This document shows, piece after piece, positions 12,464-47,569 of a stretch of 64,000 nucleotides of DNA. Source of the stretch: Calliphora vicina (Eukaryota; Arthropoda; Insecta; Diptera; Calliphoridae); NCBI RefSeq assembly GCF_958450345.1, contig NC_088780.1, positions 135,794,226 through 135,858,225 of the forward strand, given 5' to 3'. Position 1 is the first letter of the stretch; every line of letters starts with the position of its first letter. The position numbers were made by a program, and so were the translations under genes. Under the pieces are notes generated by a model. The model searched no databases, was not told where the DNA came from, and saw only the letters and a program-made list of their open reading frames with translations.

Positions 12464-13146
12464 ATACCCTACACCACCATAGTGGGTAGGGTATTATGCG
12501 TTGGTGCAATATTGGTCTAACACCCAGTAGACTTAGAATCACTTTCTGAGTCGATTAAACGATGTCCGTCCGTCCGTCCGTCCGTCTGGCTGGTTGGCCG
12601 TCCGTCCGTCCGTCTGGCTGGTTGGCTGCCCATATAAACCTTGTGCGCAGAGTACAGGTAGAAATTTTGAAGATATTTCGATAAAATTTGGTATATCTAA
12701 TTTTTTCGGCCCAAGGACGAAGCCTATTGAAACTGGCTGAAATCGGTCCATAAATGTTTATATATGTATCTACACAAATTTCGCTCCAAATAAGTTTTAT
12801 ATATACAAAATTCATGTCACCAAATTTTGTTACGATCGGTCCATAATTAGTCATAGCTCCCATATAGACCCGCTTCCGAAAATCACTTTAACATGCTTAA
12901 ATCACTTAAAAATTTTGGTATATACACAAAAATCAACATAAATAACTTTCATATAGACATAAATCACACGACCTAATTTTATGGTGATCGGTCCATAATT
13001 GGTCATAGCTCCCATATAAGGCCCACTTCCGAAAATCACTAACGAATATAAATTATTGATATTTTAAAAGAAAAATATTTTTACTCATTTACTTGGTGTA
13101 GGGTATTATATGGTCGGACTTGACCGACCATACTTTCTTACTTGTT
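12464..13146 (+). mobile_element. Helentron-like family A copy, near-complete
   Basis: Both ends are present: ATACCCTACACCACC at the left, GGTGTAGGGTATTATATGG plus a TGGTCGG/CCGACCA stem-loop and CTTACTTGTTT at the right. The GTCC/GTCT tract is duplicated around 12560-12615. It lies between the takeout-like gene and the carbonic anhydrase. Confidence 0.8.
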
Positions 13147-13199
13147 TAGTTTGACCTGTATTTTCACTCTCGTACCTAAGAATTCCTTCTAATAGGGAG

Positions 13200-14030
13200 G
13201 TCACACGGCATGTATTCCATATGTATTGGGACATGTATTCGATACATATGGAATTACATGTGTATGTTATACATACGAAAATAGAACAAAAATGTCACAA
13301 GTAATACACATGTCTTTTACATACACAAAGTTTCATATGGATCACACGTAGGGTTTTTATCCGATTCCCGTGATTTTTAGTCGGGATTCCCGGGAATTAG
13401 AAACTGGCGAAACTACAAAAAAAAACAAGTTAGAGCTCTATGTTTTTCACAAAAAAAAAACGTGAAAAGATTTTTTTTACAGTTTTTCGTTTATATCTCG
13501 GCCATAATATTGAATTCATTCCCTTTACTAAAAGGCTTAAGAAAATGATTTTCAATTAATTTTGTAAATAAAACTGAACGAAAAAAATTTCAACTCAATG
13601 TGTGGTAGAATTCTATCAACAAAAATTGAATCATTCAAAGTTTGAATAAATTCTTTTATCAGTTAACTTCAAAACTAATTAAATTTAAATTAAGCTTTTG
13701 AATGAAGCTAAAGAATTATATATTGTGAATGGATTTATGGAATGAAAGGCTGATATTTTTTAATTACGGATTACGATTTTAGTGAATTAAGCTCAAATTG
13801 AATTCATACGATGCTCTATATATAATGATTATAACACTAAGATTTTATATGAAATATAGCCATAATATTCCTAATTTACAGTATTGTTATATATTTCGGG
13901 AATAGCCGATTCCCGGGGATCAAAAAAAGTCGGTAAATTATAAACCCTAAACACACGGTATGTATATGTTTACATGTGGAAAAATGCCCCAATAGATGGC
14001 ACAAAACACAAGCAATACATGCCGTCTGAC
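13200..14030. mobile_element. TIR element (GTCACACGGCATGTATT ends) hosting a nested insertion
   Basis: GTCACACGGCATGTATT at 13200 is matched by AATACATGCCGTCTGAC ending at 14030, a 17-bp terminal inverted repeat with one mismatch. No coding sequence. Its interior is interrupted by a younger hAT-like element at 13349-13949. Confidence 0.55.
13349..13949. mobile_element. Nested hAT-like non-autonomous element
   Basis: Ends are TAGGGTTTTTA (left) and TAAACCCTA (right), the reverse complement. The flanks ATCACACG (13341-13348) and AACACACG (13950-13957) match in 7 of 8 positions, as expected of an old 8-bp hAT target duplication. The subterminal GATTCCCG/CCCGGGAAT motifs recur in the 40641-42342 element. 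Confidence 0.6.
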
Positions 14031-14860
14031 TAAATCAGAAAAACATGTGTAGTTCGTTTCCAAAGTGAAATTTTTCTAATCAGATTGTATATAAACAAAT
14101 TTAAACCACTATTATTGCTATTATTTTATCTAAATATTATTATCCTTAGAAGTTGTAATGTTAGGCACCTTAACACCTCTCTTGCCAGAACCAAAAAGCT
14201 GCAGATATAATGGAATCATTCAATTGGCAACAAATTTGGCCACTTAACTTTAAGTAGAAAACTTATAATGAAAATTTCAACCAAAATTTCCAAAATTTTA
14301 CATTCAAATAGTTTTGGACGTTCGTTCACGAGCTGTGGAATTATTTCAAAAATAAAAAGTTTCTAAACCAATGTATGACAACAGCTGAAGATACTTGTTA
14401 GTGCAACTAATAAATTAACATTTCCTAAAACATTTTGGTATTGCATCAAATATTGGTTTAGGATTAAAATGAAAAAAACATTATTCCAAAATTTTGTAAA
14501 TAATTGATATAAATATTATTAGTATTTTGTAATTAAAATTATGCATTACTAAATAATTTATTTAAAAACATTTCACAAAATTGAAATATCAACAAACTAA
14601 ATTAAATATTCAACCATAGTAAATATTGATAGAAATTTAAATAAATGCATAAATAATTAATATTATAACAAATTGATTTGATTTTTGTTTTTTTTTCTGC
14701 TTAGGAAAACTTAAAATAAAATTAAGTACAACTGTTAGAGAGAGAAATAGAGAATGAGGAACAGAAAACTTAAAATAAAAAAAAAATGAAATATTTTACA
14801 AACAAAATATGAACTTATAATTGCAATATTTTCAATTTATGTAACTTTAATTAAGTGAAA
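14031..14860. other. 3' flank of the carbonic anhydrase gene
   Basis: AT-rich; should contain the minus-strand 3' UTR. A TTTATT near 14558 (AATAAA on the minus strand) is a possible poly(A) signal. No other gene seen. Confidence 0.4.
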
Positions 14861-38639
<23,779 letters not shown>

Positions 38640-39624
38640 GTTTGCAATTGATTTATAATGACTAGTATAATAGATTTTTCATAAAATAACACGTTAAGGA
38701 TATAAGGATTCGAAAATTTATTTATAATTTTTATTATTATTCTTTTTTTTTCTTTTCTTTGCACACGCCCGTTTTACTTGAACCGTTTTATTAAACCATC
38801 ACCACACGACAGGGTGTCATCGCACACTAAACACTGATCAGCATTTACAGGTAAAATGAAAACGAAAATGCTTCAGTTAAACTTCTTCAAAATCGATAAC
38901 ACAACTACATAAATCGCGGGAAATTTTTATTCGAAATTCTCCGAAATCTTACCATTGGGATTTTTTTCTTTTAACCTTTTATCTGTTTCTTTCTTTCTAA
39001 CTTGACGTAGTTTTTGTTTTCTCTTTAAAAAATTAATGAATGCGTAAAATAATGTTAAATACAAATGCAAAATTATAAATATTTAGTTGACACTAAATGA
39101 TTTAGTTTTCAAATTCAGATCTCCATACGTGCGAATGTTTATATAAATAAATAATATTAAATAAGTTAGTATGTAAACAAAAATGTATGTAAATAAATTC
39201 TCTTATACTCGTAACGAAAATCAATATTTGAATATCTATTGAATGTTAACAAATCATATGTAACAGTAGTCCATTCAAATATTGATATGAACGAGTGAAT
39301 TCTGTATTGTACATATTTCTAACTTTTGATAATATTAGTAAAGAACACTAGTTGGCTGTTGATATGAAAGTGTGATTAGTAGTACGATCTAATCATGATG
39401 ACGGCTATGAGTTCGATCGTTGGTGATAATGAAAATTAAGTCATTTAAACTATTTTGGCTGACTTTGAGTTGTATTGAAATAAATACATTTATTTAAAAT
39501 CCCCTACATTATTATAACGTTTTTTCAAAACTTGTTGCTTAATTTGTAACACAATAAATTGATTCTACTATCATTTGAGGTTATGATGAAGTAAATTTGC
39601 TTAAAAATTCATTCAGTTGCTGTG
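38640..39624. other. 5' leader and upstream region of the carbonic anhydrase
   Basis: Read on the minus strand, an initiator-like TCAGTG lies at 38832-38837, about 195 bp upstream of the ATG; no convincing TATA box is placed for it. An imperfect hairpin at 39200-39305 includes ATCAATATTTGAAT and its inverse. No gene is seen. Confidence 0.35.
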
Positions 39625-39762
39625 TTATTGGTTGAATTTTAAATACAAAAATTATTGAATAGATAATTTTCGTAATTGAAAACACAAAAAATAACAAAAA
39701 TGTGTTTTTAATTACAAGAATTATCTATTCAATAATTTTTGTATTTAAAATTCAACCAATAA
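39625..39762. repeat. 62-bp-arm hairpin
   Basis: Arms 39625-39686 and 39701-39762 are inverse complements at 59 of 62 positions, with a 14-nt A-rich loop. The right arm runs through ACAAGAATTATCTATTC to AATTCAACCAATAA. It lies about 1 kb upstream of the carbonic anhydrase start codon. Confidence 0.9.
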
Positions 39763-40089
39763 TGAAAATTGTATATTCAATTGTCAAAATTATCAAATTC
39801 AAAACTCAAAATTCAATAGAAAATATCAGAAAATTTTGTTTTTGAGCACATGAATTATGAAATAATTGAAACCAGTTCAATATGTGACAAATATTGGAAT
39901 TGAAACGGTTTAAGAAATAATTTTTTCTGTGTACATTACTGCCAGTCCAAAAAAAATAAACTTGCAAAGCAACATTAAATTTTCGGTAATTTCTGTGCGT
40001 ACATTTGAATCAATTTAATTCATAGTTAGATAGAGATTTGAACTAGTTAATTTAGTTCAATCAAATGAATCGATCAATTGAACTAGTTC

Positions 40090-40290
40090 GTTCATGAACT
40101 ACGAATGTAGAGCCGAATTTCGTTTTTCAAAGCATCAGTTGATATTTCGCAACCTACAACTGAATTGTTGGGCTTGTGTCGCCATCTTACTGAAACCAAA
40201 GATCACTGATGGCAACATTTGCCAATTTTGGCCTCAAAGAAGGAAAAGCTGTGATCAGCTTTTCCTGGTAAAATGTTCACCATTTTGATA
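40090..40290 (-). pseudogene. Possible mariner-like transposase fragment
   Basis: On the minus strand the DNA near 40176-40200 gives a WFQ-x-DG block followed downstream by KTKFGS, resembling the WFQQDGAT...LLETKF region of the family at 18044-18501. The match is short and broken by stops. Confidence 0.3.
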
Positions 40291-41132
40291 GTAAAGTTTC
40301 TCTATTAAAATTCATTGTTCATGAGTGTAGTTTTCCATGGTTAAAATTTCCCAAGATTGTACTAAATAAATGTCAACGGACGAGAGTTCAATTCTTAACA
40401 TTTCATAATTTTACAGCCAATTTACTTTATAACTACAATTTTGTAATTTCCACATTTTTCATTTGCGACCTCAAAAAGTATATCGTCACTTTTAATGCTA
40501 GCTGACGTAACTACACTTTTATTTTTTTTTTTACAAGAGAACCAAAAAACGTTATAAAATCAATAACAATAAAGTATTCTTGGCAATTTTTGCCGTTTGA
40601 ATTTCTTTAATAAAGTTTTCATTTTTGCGTGAGCTTGTAGTAGTGATGCCAACCCCGAAAATCCCTGAATTTTTCGGGATTGGGATTTCCCGAATCCCGG
40701 GATTTGTGAAAAAGAATCCCGGATTTTTGAAGCTCCCAAAATACTTAGAAAGCTAAATTTCAGCATACTTATAATACTAATCTCGCTTCAAATCCAAACG
40801 GAGCCAGATTTTTTCATTTGAATCAGGGAGCAGCACGTCTCCCTTGCATTGACAGATAAGTTTATTAATAAATTCGTGTTGACTATGAACGATGTTTTTC
40901 GTCAGCTCCATACATTAAGTAATATGGATATAAAGCAAGCATGATTGACTTATGTCGTAATTTATGTTAATATCATTAAATACAAATTATTTATTGATAA
41001 TAAAAATTTTTCGGATATAGGGGTATATTATTATGGACTGGTCCTCACTAAAGTTTGTAGAACGATTTATTTTCATATACAACTTGTTTATTCAATTTTA
41101 TAATGATATAAATTATTATAAGACAATTGTAA

Positions 41133-41420
41133 ATGTTCAAGTTTTTTCAGAAGGGGACTAGGGACAAATGTAGCCCGATTTCCGCAATACTTTACAATAT
41201 AATTTCAGAGTACTTAGAACTTATTTTGTGCAAATTGGCGCATAATCAAGATATTTATGACTGCTCAAACAGTATTCCGGGCGACAATTGTATGGAGCTA
41301 TGGGAAATCATGGACCATTTTCAATACAAAACAAAGTTTATCAACTGAGAGTATTTTTGGATAATTTTGGCCAGCTGGCTCCTTTTGTTTCGTTGTGTTT
41401 TAAACATACAGACAGACGGA
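41133..41420 (+). mobile_element. Family D (mini-me-like) fragment inside the hAT-like element
   Basis: GGGGACTAGGGACAAATGTA, a GGAGCTATGGGAAATCATGG segment and a short CAGACAGACGG tract match 19790-20100. Confidence 0.5.
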
Positions 41421-41689
41421 AATTTTTTGTTATAAAATAAAACCACACTTTTCATTTTTAATATTAATATATTAATATAGTTACGAAATTGTACTTGAAT
41501 TCAAATATAACGATTTTAACGGCTGATTTAAAGTTGCATAAAGCTTTCAAATAGCAGTGCCCAAACTTCAACATATCTGTGGGCATTATTAACATTGAAT
41601 AAAAGCTTTCAGTTGACCATTGATCGTAAGTTGGCAACGCTGTGTACTGCGACCTTATATTCGAATTCGAATATTCAGTTAAAGAACAT

Positions 41690-42016
41690 TGTAGAAAGTA
41701 CACCACAGATGGTGTATGTATTAGTAAGATCTAGAATATTCGAGCTTTGACAGTTAAAGAGCAATCTAGAGTGCAGATGGCAGTGTTATAAATAGTGGCA
41801 GAGGTTGCAGTCGTCAGTGAGTTTATCAGAGACGCTATTCGAATAAACATCAACTGAATGCCTTAAAGTGTGCAAGTGAATTCGTGTACATAAAAGTGTG
41901 TCTGTATTTCTGCGAATTTATAAACGTGTATAAAAAACATTGAGTGACAAACATTCTGTTGTTGTTGTACATTTTTAATAAATAAAGCTTTCCTAAAACT
42001 CCTCTTACTCAATACA
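41690..42016 (+). mobile_element. LTR-like fragment with core promoter and poly(A) signal
   Basis: TATAAATA at 41787-41794, an arthropod initiator TCAGT at 41814-41818 (29 bp from TATA start to the A), then AATAAATAAA near 41979. TATA, initiator and poly(A) signal within about 200 bp is the U3-R layout of a retrotransposon LTR. It may begin TGTAGAAAGTACACC near 41690. No internal domain or second LTR is adjacent, so it would be a solo LTR or fragment. Ends and target duplication are not established. Confidence 0.45.
41787..41820 (+). promoter_or_regulatory. TATA plus initiator core promoter of the LTR-like fragment
   Basis: TATAAATA followed at standard spacing by GTCAGTGAG. The best-formed core promoter pair in the window by eye. 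It points away from the carbonic anhydrase. Confidence 0.5.
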
Positions 42017-42637
42017 AAAGTTTTAAATTTTCAGTTTTGTTATGGATTTCTCATTGTTATAAAGTTCAGAATACGGGTATAAATATGAAATGTCTTTTGT
42101 GTCAAATTTATTTTAACGCAATGCATTAGTTTTTGCTTTGTTATAATTTTACTTAAATATATTAACGAAATTAATAGTTTTTATTGTTGAATTTGATGTT
42201 TTTGACGTTTAACTAAAATCCCAAAGTCCAGAAAAAACCCGAAAAATCCCGGGGTCCCGAAAAATCCCGGGATCCCGGGATTTACATTTCTAATATCACG
42301 AATCCCAGGATTTGTAAAACCAAGTCCCGTTTCGGATCCCTAGCTTGTAGTTTGATAAAAAGAACCATAATCAATCAAAAACTCGATTATGAATTTTTGT
42401 GTAGTTACATCCGTTTGCATTTAAGGTATATCGTTACATATATTATGGAACGTTATAGATAGCGGAGTGGATATAGCCATGTTGAAATCAACTTTCCGAA
42501 GTTCCAAAATAACTTACAAAAATGAATGATACTCGTACATCAGTATATCGAGTATAGTCCTGGTTCGGCATGTCGTGTAAATTCAGAACCCGACAATGGG
42601 TCAAATTTAGGAAAACTAGCTCTCTCACTTGTTTTCA

Positions 42638-44376
42638 TTTTACTTTTTCTAAAGATTCAAAATACAGAATTATTTTAATTTTCGATCGGATTGAAATTCA
42701 GTGACAGAAAAGGAAATAACCTCAAATAATATTTTTAGCAACTCGAAAATCTAATGTAAATATTAAATTTTAGTTTTTTTAATACAAAAATATAGTTTAA
42801 AGAATTATTTATAACACTAATCAAATAATACGTAATCATATTTCCCACTCCCATCTATAATATAGACATTTCTTTAAGATAAACTAATAATAAAATTCAG
42901 ATGAATTTTATAATAAACACGCAAAATATTAACTTCATTTTATTTCATTAACACTCATCAAATAGAAAAAAAAATGAGATGTGTGAATTTATTTGATATC
43001 AAATATTTGCTAATAATTATCAACAGATGGAAAAATGAGCAGAAAAAATATTCAAATAAATATTCATTCATATATGTATGTATGTACATATTTTTATGAT
43101 TTTTTCAGTTATTTCTCAAAAAAAAAAATTTTTGTTTTATTTGTTGAAGTCATAACATTATTTAAATATTATCCGGTAGTAACAGAAATTAATATTTAAA
43201 TAGGATCAACAAATACACAGTTTTTAATGTAATGTGGTTTATTTTTGATATCATAAGCAATTCTCGAAGGTTTCTCCAAACTAATCCGAAGTTTGCATTT
43301 CACATTTGAATTCAATTCTGAAATCTTTCTCAAACACAAATTTATATTTGAATATATGAAACAAAAACGTTCGAAAAATTGTGTTCTCAAATACTGTTCC
43401 GAAACCTTAGTGTTTTCCAATAAGGACACAACAAGTTTATAGGTTTGTCAAGTCCATCCAAAAATACTTCTTCAACCTGTCACTACAGCGAAAACGCCGT
43501 TCACATCTACACGATCCACATCGGTCCATACAGTCACTTTTATTAACCTTGAGTGAAATTACAATGTTTTTCACATTTGAGATGGCCTTCTTAGCGGCAT
43601 CACATATTTAAACTCAGACCTTCAAAATCAGAATTCAAAAAGTTCAACTTATTCTCTATGATATACCAAGATTCAAAAATATAATTAGTAGTTTCGAAGT
43701 TATATTATTACTATTTATTTTGCGATCTATGAAGTAAAATTTTAAGTCCTAATTTTGGTCTTGAGCAATTTTTTTATATCTCTTCAGTTTTCAAACAGGC
43801 CTGTATATTTGCAAATTTGTTCGGTAATATTTCTGGTCGTCGGACGTATGAGTTACAGCAAAGAATATAAATCATATGATTTATATTCTCTGGTTACAGG
43901 TTATTCCCAAGAAATGTCTATGACTTTAGCAATACGAAAATATAAGTTTCATCTGAATCAAATTGTTTTGAAAATAATTATGACAAACATAAAAAATGTA
44001 CTTTATTTACATTAGATATTAAGGTTTCAATGTTCGTTAAATAAAGATTTAGTATAATTATTGATGAGTAATTAATGATAATTTACTTAAGTAAATGATC
44101 ATTGATTTTTTGGTTACATTAGTCATAATAGTTTATAGAAATTTTTAAGAAACATTTCTTGGATACGTTAATATCAACGTAACTTTTCATTAATGTGCCT
44201 TATTTAAAATACTATGTATTATTGACAAATATTGTACCCTATACTAAGTATTTAAAAAAAAAATTGGTAGGAAAGCTATCAAAAACTATTAATAAATTAC
44301 ATAACTCCACAAACCATGAGTAGAAAGAAGAATTTTTTGAATCATTAAATATTGAAATCATTAATCACCAAAGCTT
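42638..44376. other. Intergenic sequence between carbonic anhydrase and transporter genes
   Basis: AT-rich, without a convincing gene. Contains a perfect 28-bp palindrome at 43862-43889. Confidence 0.45.
43862..43889. repeat. Perfect 28-bp palindrome
   Basis: AGAATATAAATCAT followed without a spacer by ATGATTTATATTCT. Function unknown. Confidence 0.85.
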
Positions 44377-44973
44377 ATGGTGTTTCGTCGGTTTCAACAT
44401 GCTAGAGATGGTTTGTGCGGTTCAGTAGTGGTGATTTTGACATGGAAGACAAAGATCGACCAGGTCAGCCAAAAAAGTTTGAAGACCAAGAATTGTAGGC
44501 ATTACTCCATGAAGATTGTTGTCAAACCCAACAGAAACTTGCAACATTATTGGGAGCTACTCAATCAGCAATTTCGAAACGTTTGCAAACAGCTGGATTA
44601 ATCCAGAAGCAGGGAAATTGGGTACCATACGAATTGAAGCTGAGAGACCTTGAAAGATGATTTTGTATGCCTGAAATTCTGCTTCAACGCTATAAAAACA
44701 TAATTACTTGCTATGAAAAATGTATCCATTACGAAAACCCGAATCTTAGACCTCAACCTCCTTATAGACCATACCTTGTCCCTTCCGAATACTATTTGTT
44801 TCGAACGATGCAGAGCGCTCTCTCTTGGATACGCTTAAGTTCAGCACAGAGTATCCAAAATTGACTTGATTCGTTCTTGACCTCAATCGATGAGCAGTTT
44901 TTTTTTTTTGCCCGGAATCCATATGTTGCCAGAAAGATGGGAAAGAGCCATAGCTGACCAATACTTTGAATAA
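44377..44973 (+). pseudogene. Mariner transposase relic with N- and C-terminal parts
   Basis: The second frame after 44415 gives DFDMEDKDRPGQPKKFEDQE, then LLHEDCCQTQQKLATLLGAT, AISKRLQTAGLIQKQGNWVP and ELKLRDLER, the paired-like DNA-binding region of a mauritiana-type mariner. After deletions come a YRPYL-PSEYYLFR block (about 44762) and LPERWERAIADQYFE (from about 44930), the C-terminus. Frameshifts, stops and loss of most of the catalytic core show it is dead. Confidence 0.85.
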
Positions 44974-46679
44974 ATTTATAAGTGCCTTTAAAAGATATGT
45001 GGATGTATGTAATACTTCGTAAACACTCAGAATTTAAGAATTTTATTGCGAATTTTGATTATGTTTAAGCCGCATTTATTTATTTATTAATTATTTATTA
45101 TCAATCAATATTCTTTGAATGTGCTGATAAAATGGCAAAATTTTAAACGCCATGTACATAACTGATCGTAATCAATTTTGTTATTTTCTTCATTAATTAT
45201 TTGAAATATAAAATAGGAGGTTATTAAAAAACTATAAAATATTGTGCCCAATAATGAATACAGAAAACATTTACAGTGTATAATAAATCTATAGGTGGAT
45301 CTGACGCTTCTTCAAATATGTTTTCAAAAAAAGTGCCATCTCTCTAATTGCAAATAAGGGAATATAATAAAAGTGAACAGAAATAACCCTGAACATACAT
45401 CGTTTAAATTCAGAAATTCAAAATTAATACAATTAATTAATTGATTTAAACAAATACAAACTCAATTTTAAAGTCTTCTTAATCTGAAGTTTTTGCTCTG
45501 TATTGTCATTCACTATATTTATTAAATGCGAATATTAAATTAACAAAAAATTATGCCAAATTGAAAATAAATATTCGAAACGTGAGTTTGAATAACAGAC
45601 ACGAGTGAGAAACAACTTAATATTATATGATACAACTGTTTTTTTTTTCTATTTTTTAAAGTAAATTTATTAATTAAATACATATAAACATTATTAAGTA
45701 CATACAAGTTTAATGTTGTATAACATTACTTTATTTGTTTCGATACAAATTTATGATAATACGATATTTACATACATTTATGATCGATCTTCCCTGCCGA
45801 TTTCATTTTACAGTACGAACATAACGAATCACAAGAATATTTTGCCACCAATTTCTTAAACCTCATTTAAATTCTTTAAACGCATATGTTAAGCTATAAA
45901 ATTAAAGTTATAAATTAAAGCAAAAACAATTTGGCTACAAAAAAGTGTCGTACTTGTAGACATGTTTTTGTATATGGCCAAAAACGATTTAGAAAATATG
46001 TAGACGATTTTAGAATAGCAAATGTTTCTCTTAAAATTCTATGTAGAATTCTTGTGATATTAGCAACAAAGTAAATAATTTCACGGTCCTATTTACTTTT
46101 TGCTTAACCCAATATGCAGCAATATTAGATGTGAAATCCATTATAAATCCATTTAATTGTAAATAATTCTACTAAAAGTTGAACATTAAAATCTGATTTT
46201 GTGAACAGTTTAGAGTTGGATTTGTATCTCTTCCAGTTTATCCAGCATTTTTCCCCTTCACCCAGATATCAACTAAACATTTGGTCCTTCGAACCGGATA
46301 CTAATAATAATAATAATGATAATACTGTTTTATTCTCTGCAAAAAATGCTATGTGAGGGCAGAAAACCTCTTTATCGAAAATAAGCTTATAAAGTACAAA
46401 TCTGCATGTACAAGGTATCAAATTAAAAAATGGTCACAGTAAATACGAAGCAAGCACACAGTAAGCACGTAGCACAGTAAATACGAAGCAATAATATTTA
46501 TAAATCTCAAAAAATATTGTCTTGTATTTTTCGAAAAAGTTACACTTTTGAAGCAGGACAGAAAAAGCGAAACAGTTTTTTTCCTTAAAAAGGAAATTGT
46601 CTTAAATATTAAACAAATCATTCCCGGAAATTCCCGCCAATTTTTTAATACTACTGAGTGTATGACTGAAAATGATTGT
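44974..46679. other. AT-rich intergenic sequence
   Basis: No gene seen. CACAGTAAATACGAAGCAA is directly repeated at about 46435 and 46474. Confidence 0.45.
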
Positions 46680-46756
46680 TTCAAACATAGACAATAACTA
46701 GATAGGTAACTGAGAGCCAAAAACCTAAGTCTGTTGTCAAAAACCTAATTCATGAG
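46680..46756. repeat. Dispersed repeat shared with 63175-63245 in reverse
   Basis: GATAGGTAACTGAGAGCCAA and GTCTGTTGTCAAAAACCTAA are the reverse complement, with a few changes, of the segment near 63175-63245 between NKAP and gamma-COP. About 70 bp, family unknown. Confidence 0.7.
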
Positions 46757-46879
46757 AATGTATTGCATGTATTTTGTTATTGTATCACCCGTATGTGTGA
46801 AAAGAGAGTAATTTTTCAATATATATTACTCTCTCCTTCCGTTCTATGTGTTTATTCTATGGTTTCAAATGTTTAGCTT

Positions 46880-47190
46880 TTATTTTGAAACATTTGTACA
46901 ATATAAATTTATTTAAAGTCATTCTTCATCTTTCTGGTAACTTATCGATTCCGATCCAAAAGAACTGCTCATCTTTTGAGGCCAAGAACGAACCACTCCC
47001 ATTTCGGATACTCTGTTATGAAGTGAAGCGTATCCCAGAGAGAGCGTTCTGCATCAATCGAAACAAATAGAAGACTGGACTATACGGCTAAATAGTTTTT
47101 AACAGGTGGCCTAGCGTTTTCATGATGGAATATTACAGTTTTATGTCTGGCCACATATTCTGGTCATTTTTCAATTTTCTTATTTTCAAT
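46880..47190 (-). pseudogene. Mariner transposase relic, C-terminal half
   Basis: Read on the minus strand, K-PEYVARHKTVIFHHENARPP (stop near the start) gives the second-Asp region, then YLFRLMQNALSGIRF, FLASKDEQFFWIGIDKLPER. These are in the order of a mariner C-terminal half, with stops and a deletion. Same subfamily as the relics at 926-1230 and 44377-44973. Confidence 0.8.
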
Positions 47191-47342
47191 AAACATTTTC
47201 CCTTTTTGTCACACAAATAAAATAGTTTTAGTTGTGATAACCGAATTTATTGATAAACAAATGATGTAGAGCGCTAAATGACAGAACTTTTAATTAAATG
47301 TTTCTGAGTAAAAATCGTTGTAAGATTGTTCTAATGGTTGCA

Positions 47343-47441
47343 GGGGGGTTATTATGTAATTCGATTCGAATCGAAACACTTTCGAAATACAATGTATAAA
47401 GCATACAAATTCGAACGAAAGGAGTTACATAATAACCCTCC
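47343..47441. mobile_element. 99-bp foldback MITE candidate
   Basis: GGGTTATTATGTAA on the left is inverted at the right as TTACATAATAACCC, with further partial pairing inward (ATTCGA/TTCGAA). No target duplication confirmed. Confidence 0.5.
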
Positions 47442-47569
47442 AGAACTAAAAACGAGCGTTTTCCGATAGTTCCGTTTGCCTGATTTGGAATCAGTATGAA
47501 TGCAGAAATAAATAGATGTTCTAGGTAGAACTCGAAGATAATTCTGTGCAGGGAATAGCTCAACATATT

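Larger units (their letters stand above)
40641..42342. mobile_element. hAT-like composite element with exact 8-bp target duplication
   Basis: Flanked by GCTTGTAG at 40633-40640 and 42343-42350. Ends start TAGTGATGCC (left) and TAGGGATCCG (right, reverse-complemented), sharing TAG-GAT-C; subterminal zones are dense in ATCCCGGGAT-type words, as in the 13349-13949 element. Inside are a family D fragment (41133-41420) and an LTR-like segment, so it is a nest of insertions. No transposase frame. Confidence 0.7.
40437..42637 (+). mobile_element. Helentron-like family B copy, split by a hAT-like element
   Basis: The left part has TTTGTAATTTCCACATTTTT and the AAAGTATAT core (40445-40487). The right part resumes with TAGATAGCGGAGT (about 42450) and the CAATGGGTCAAA segment, ending CTCTCACTTGTTTT. 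The 40641-42342 element sits between. Confidence 0.6.

Noticed and set aside
12539..12863. Two minus-strand frames with repeated DGRT
   Set aside because: They translate the GTCC microsatellite and interior of a Helentron-like element; no coding evidence.
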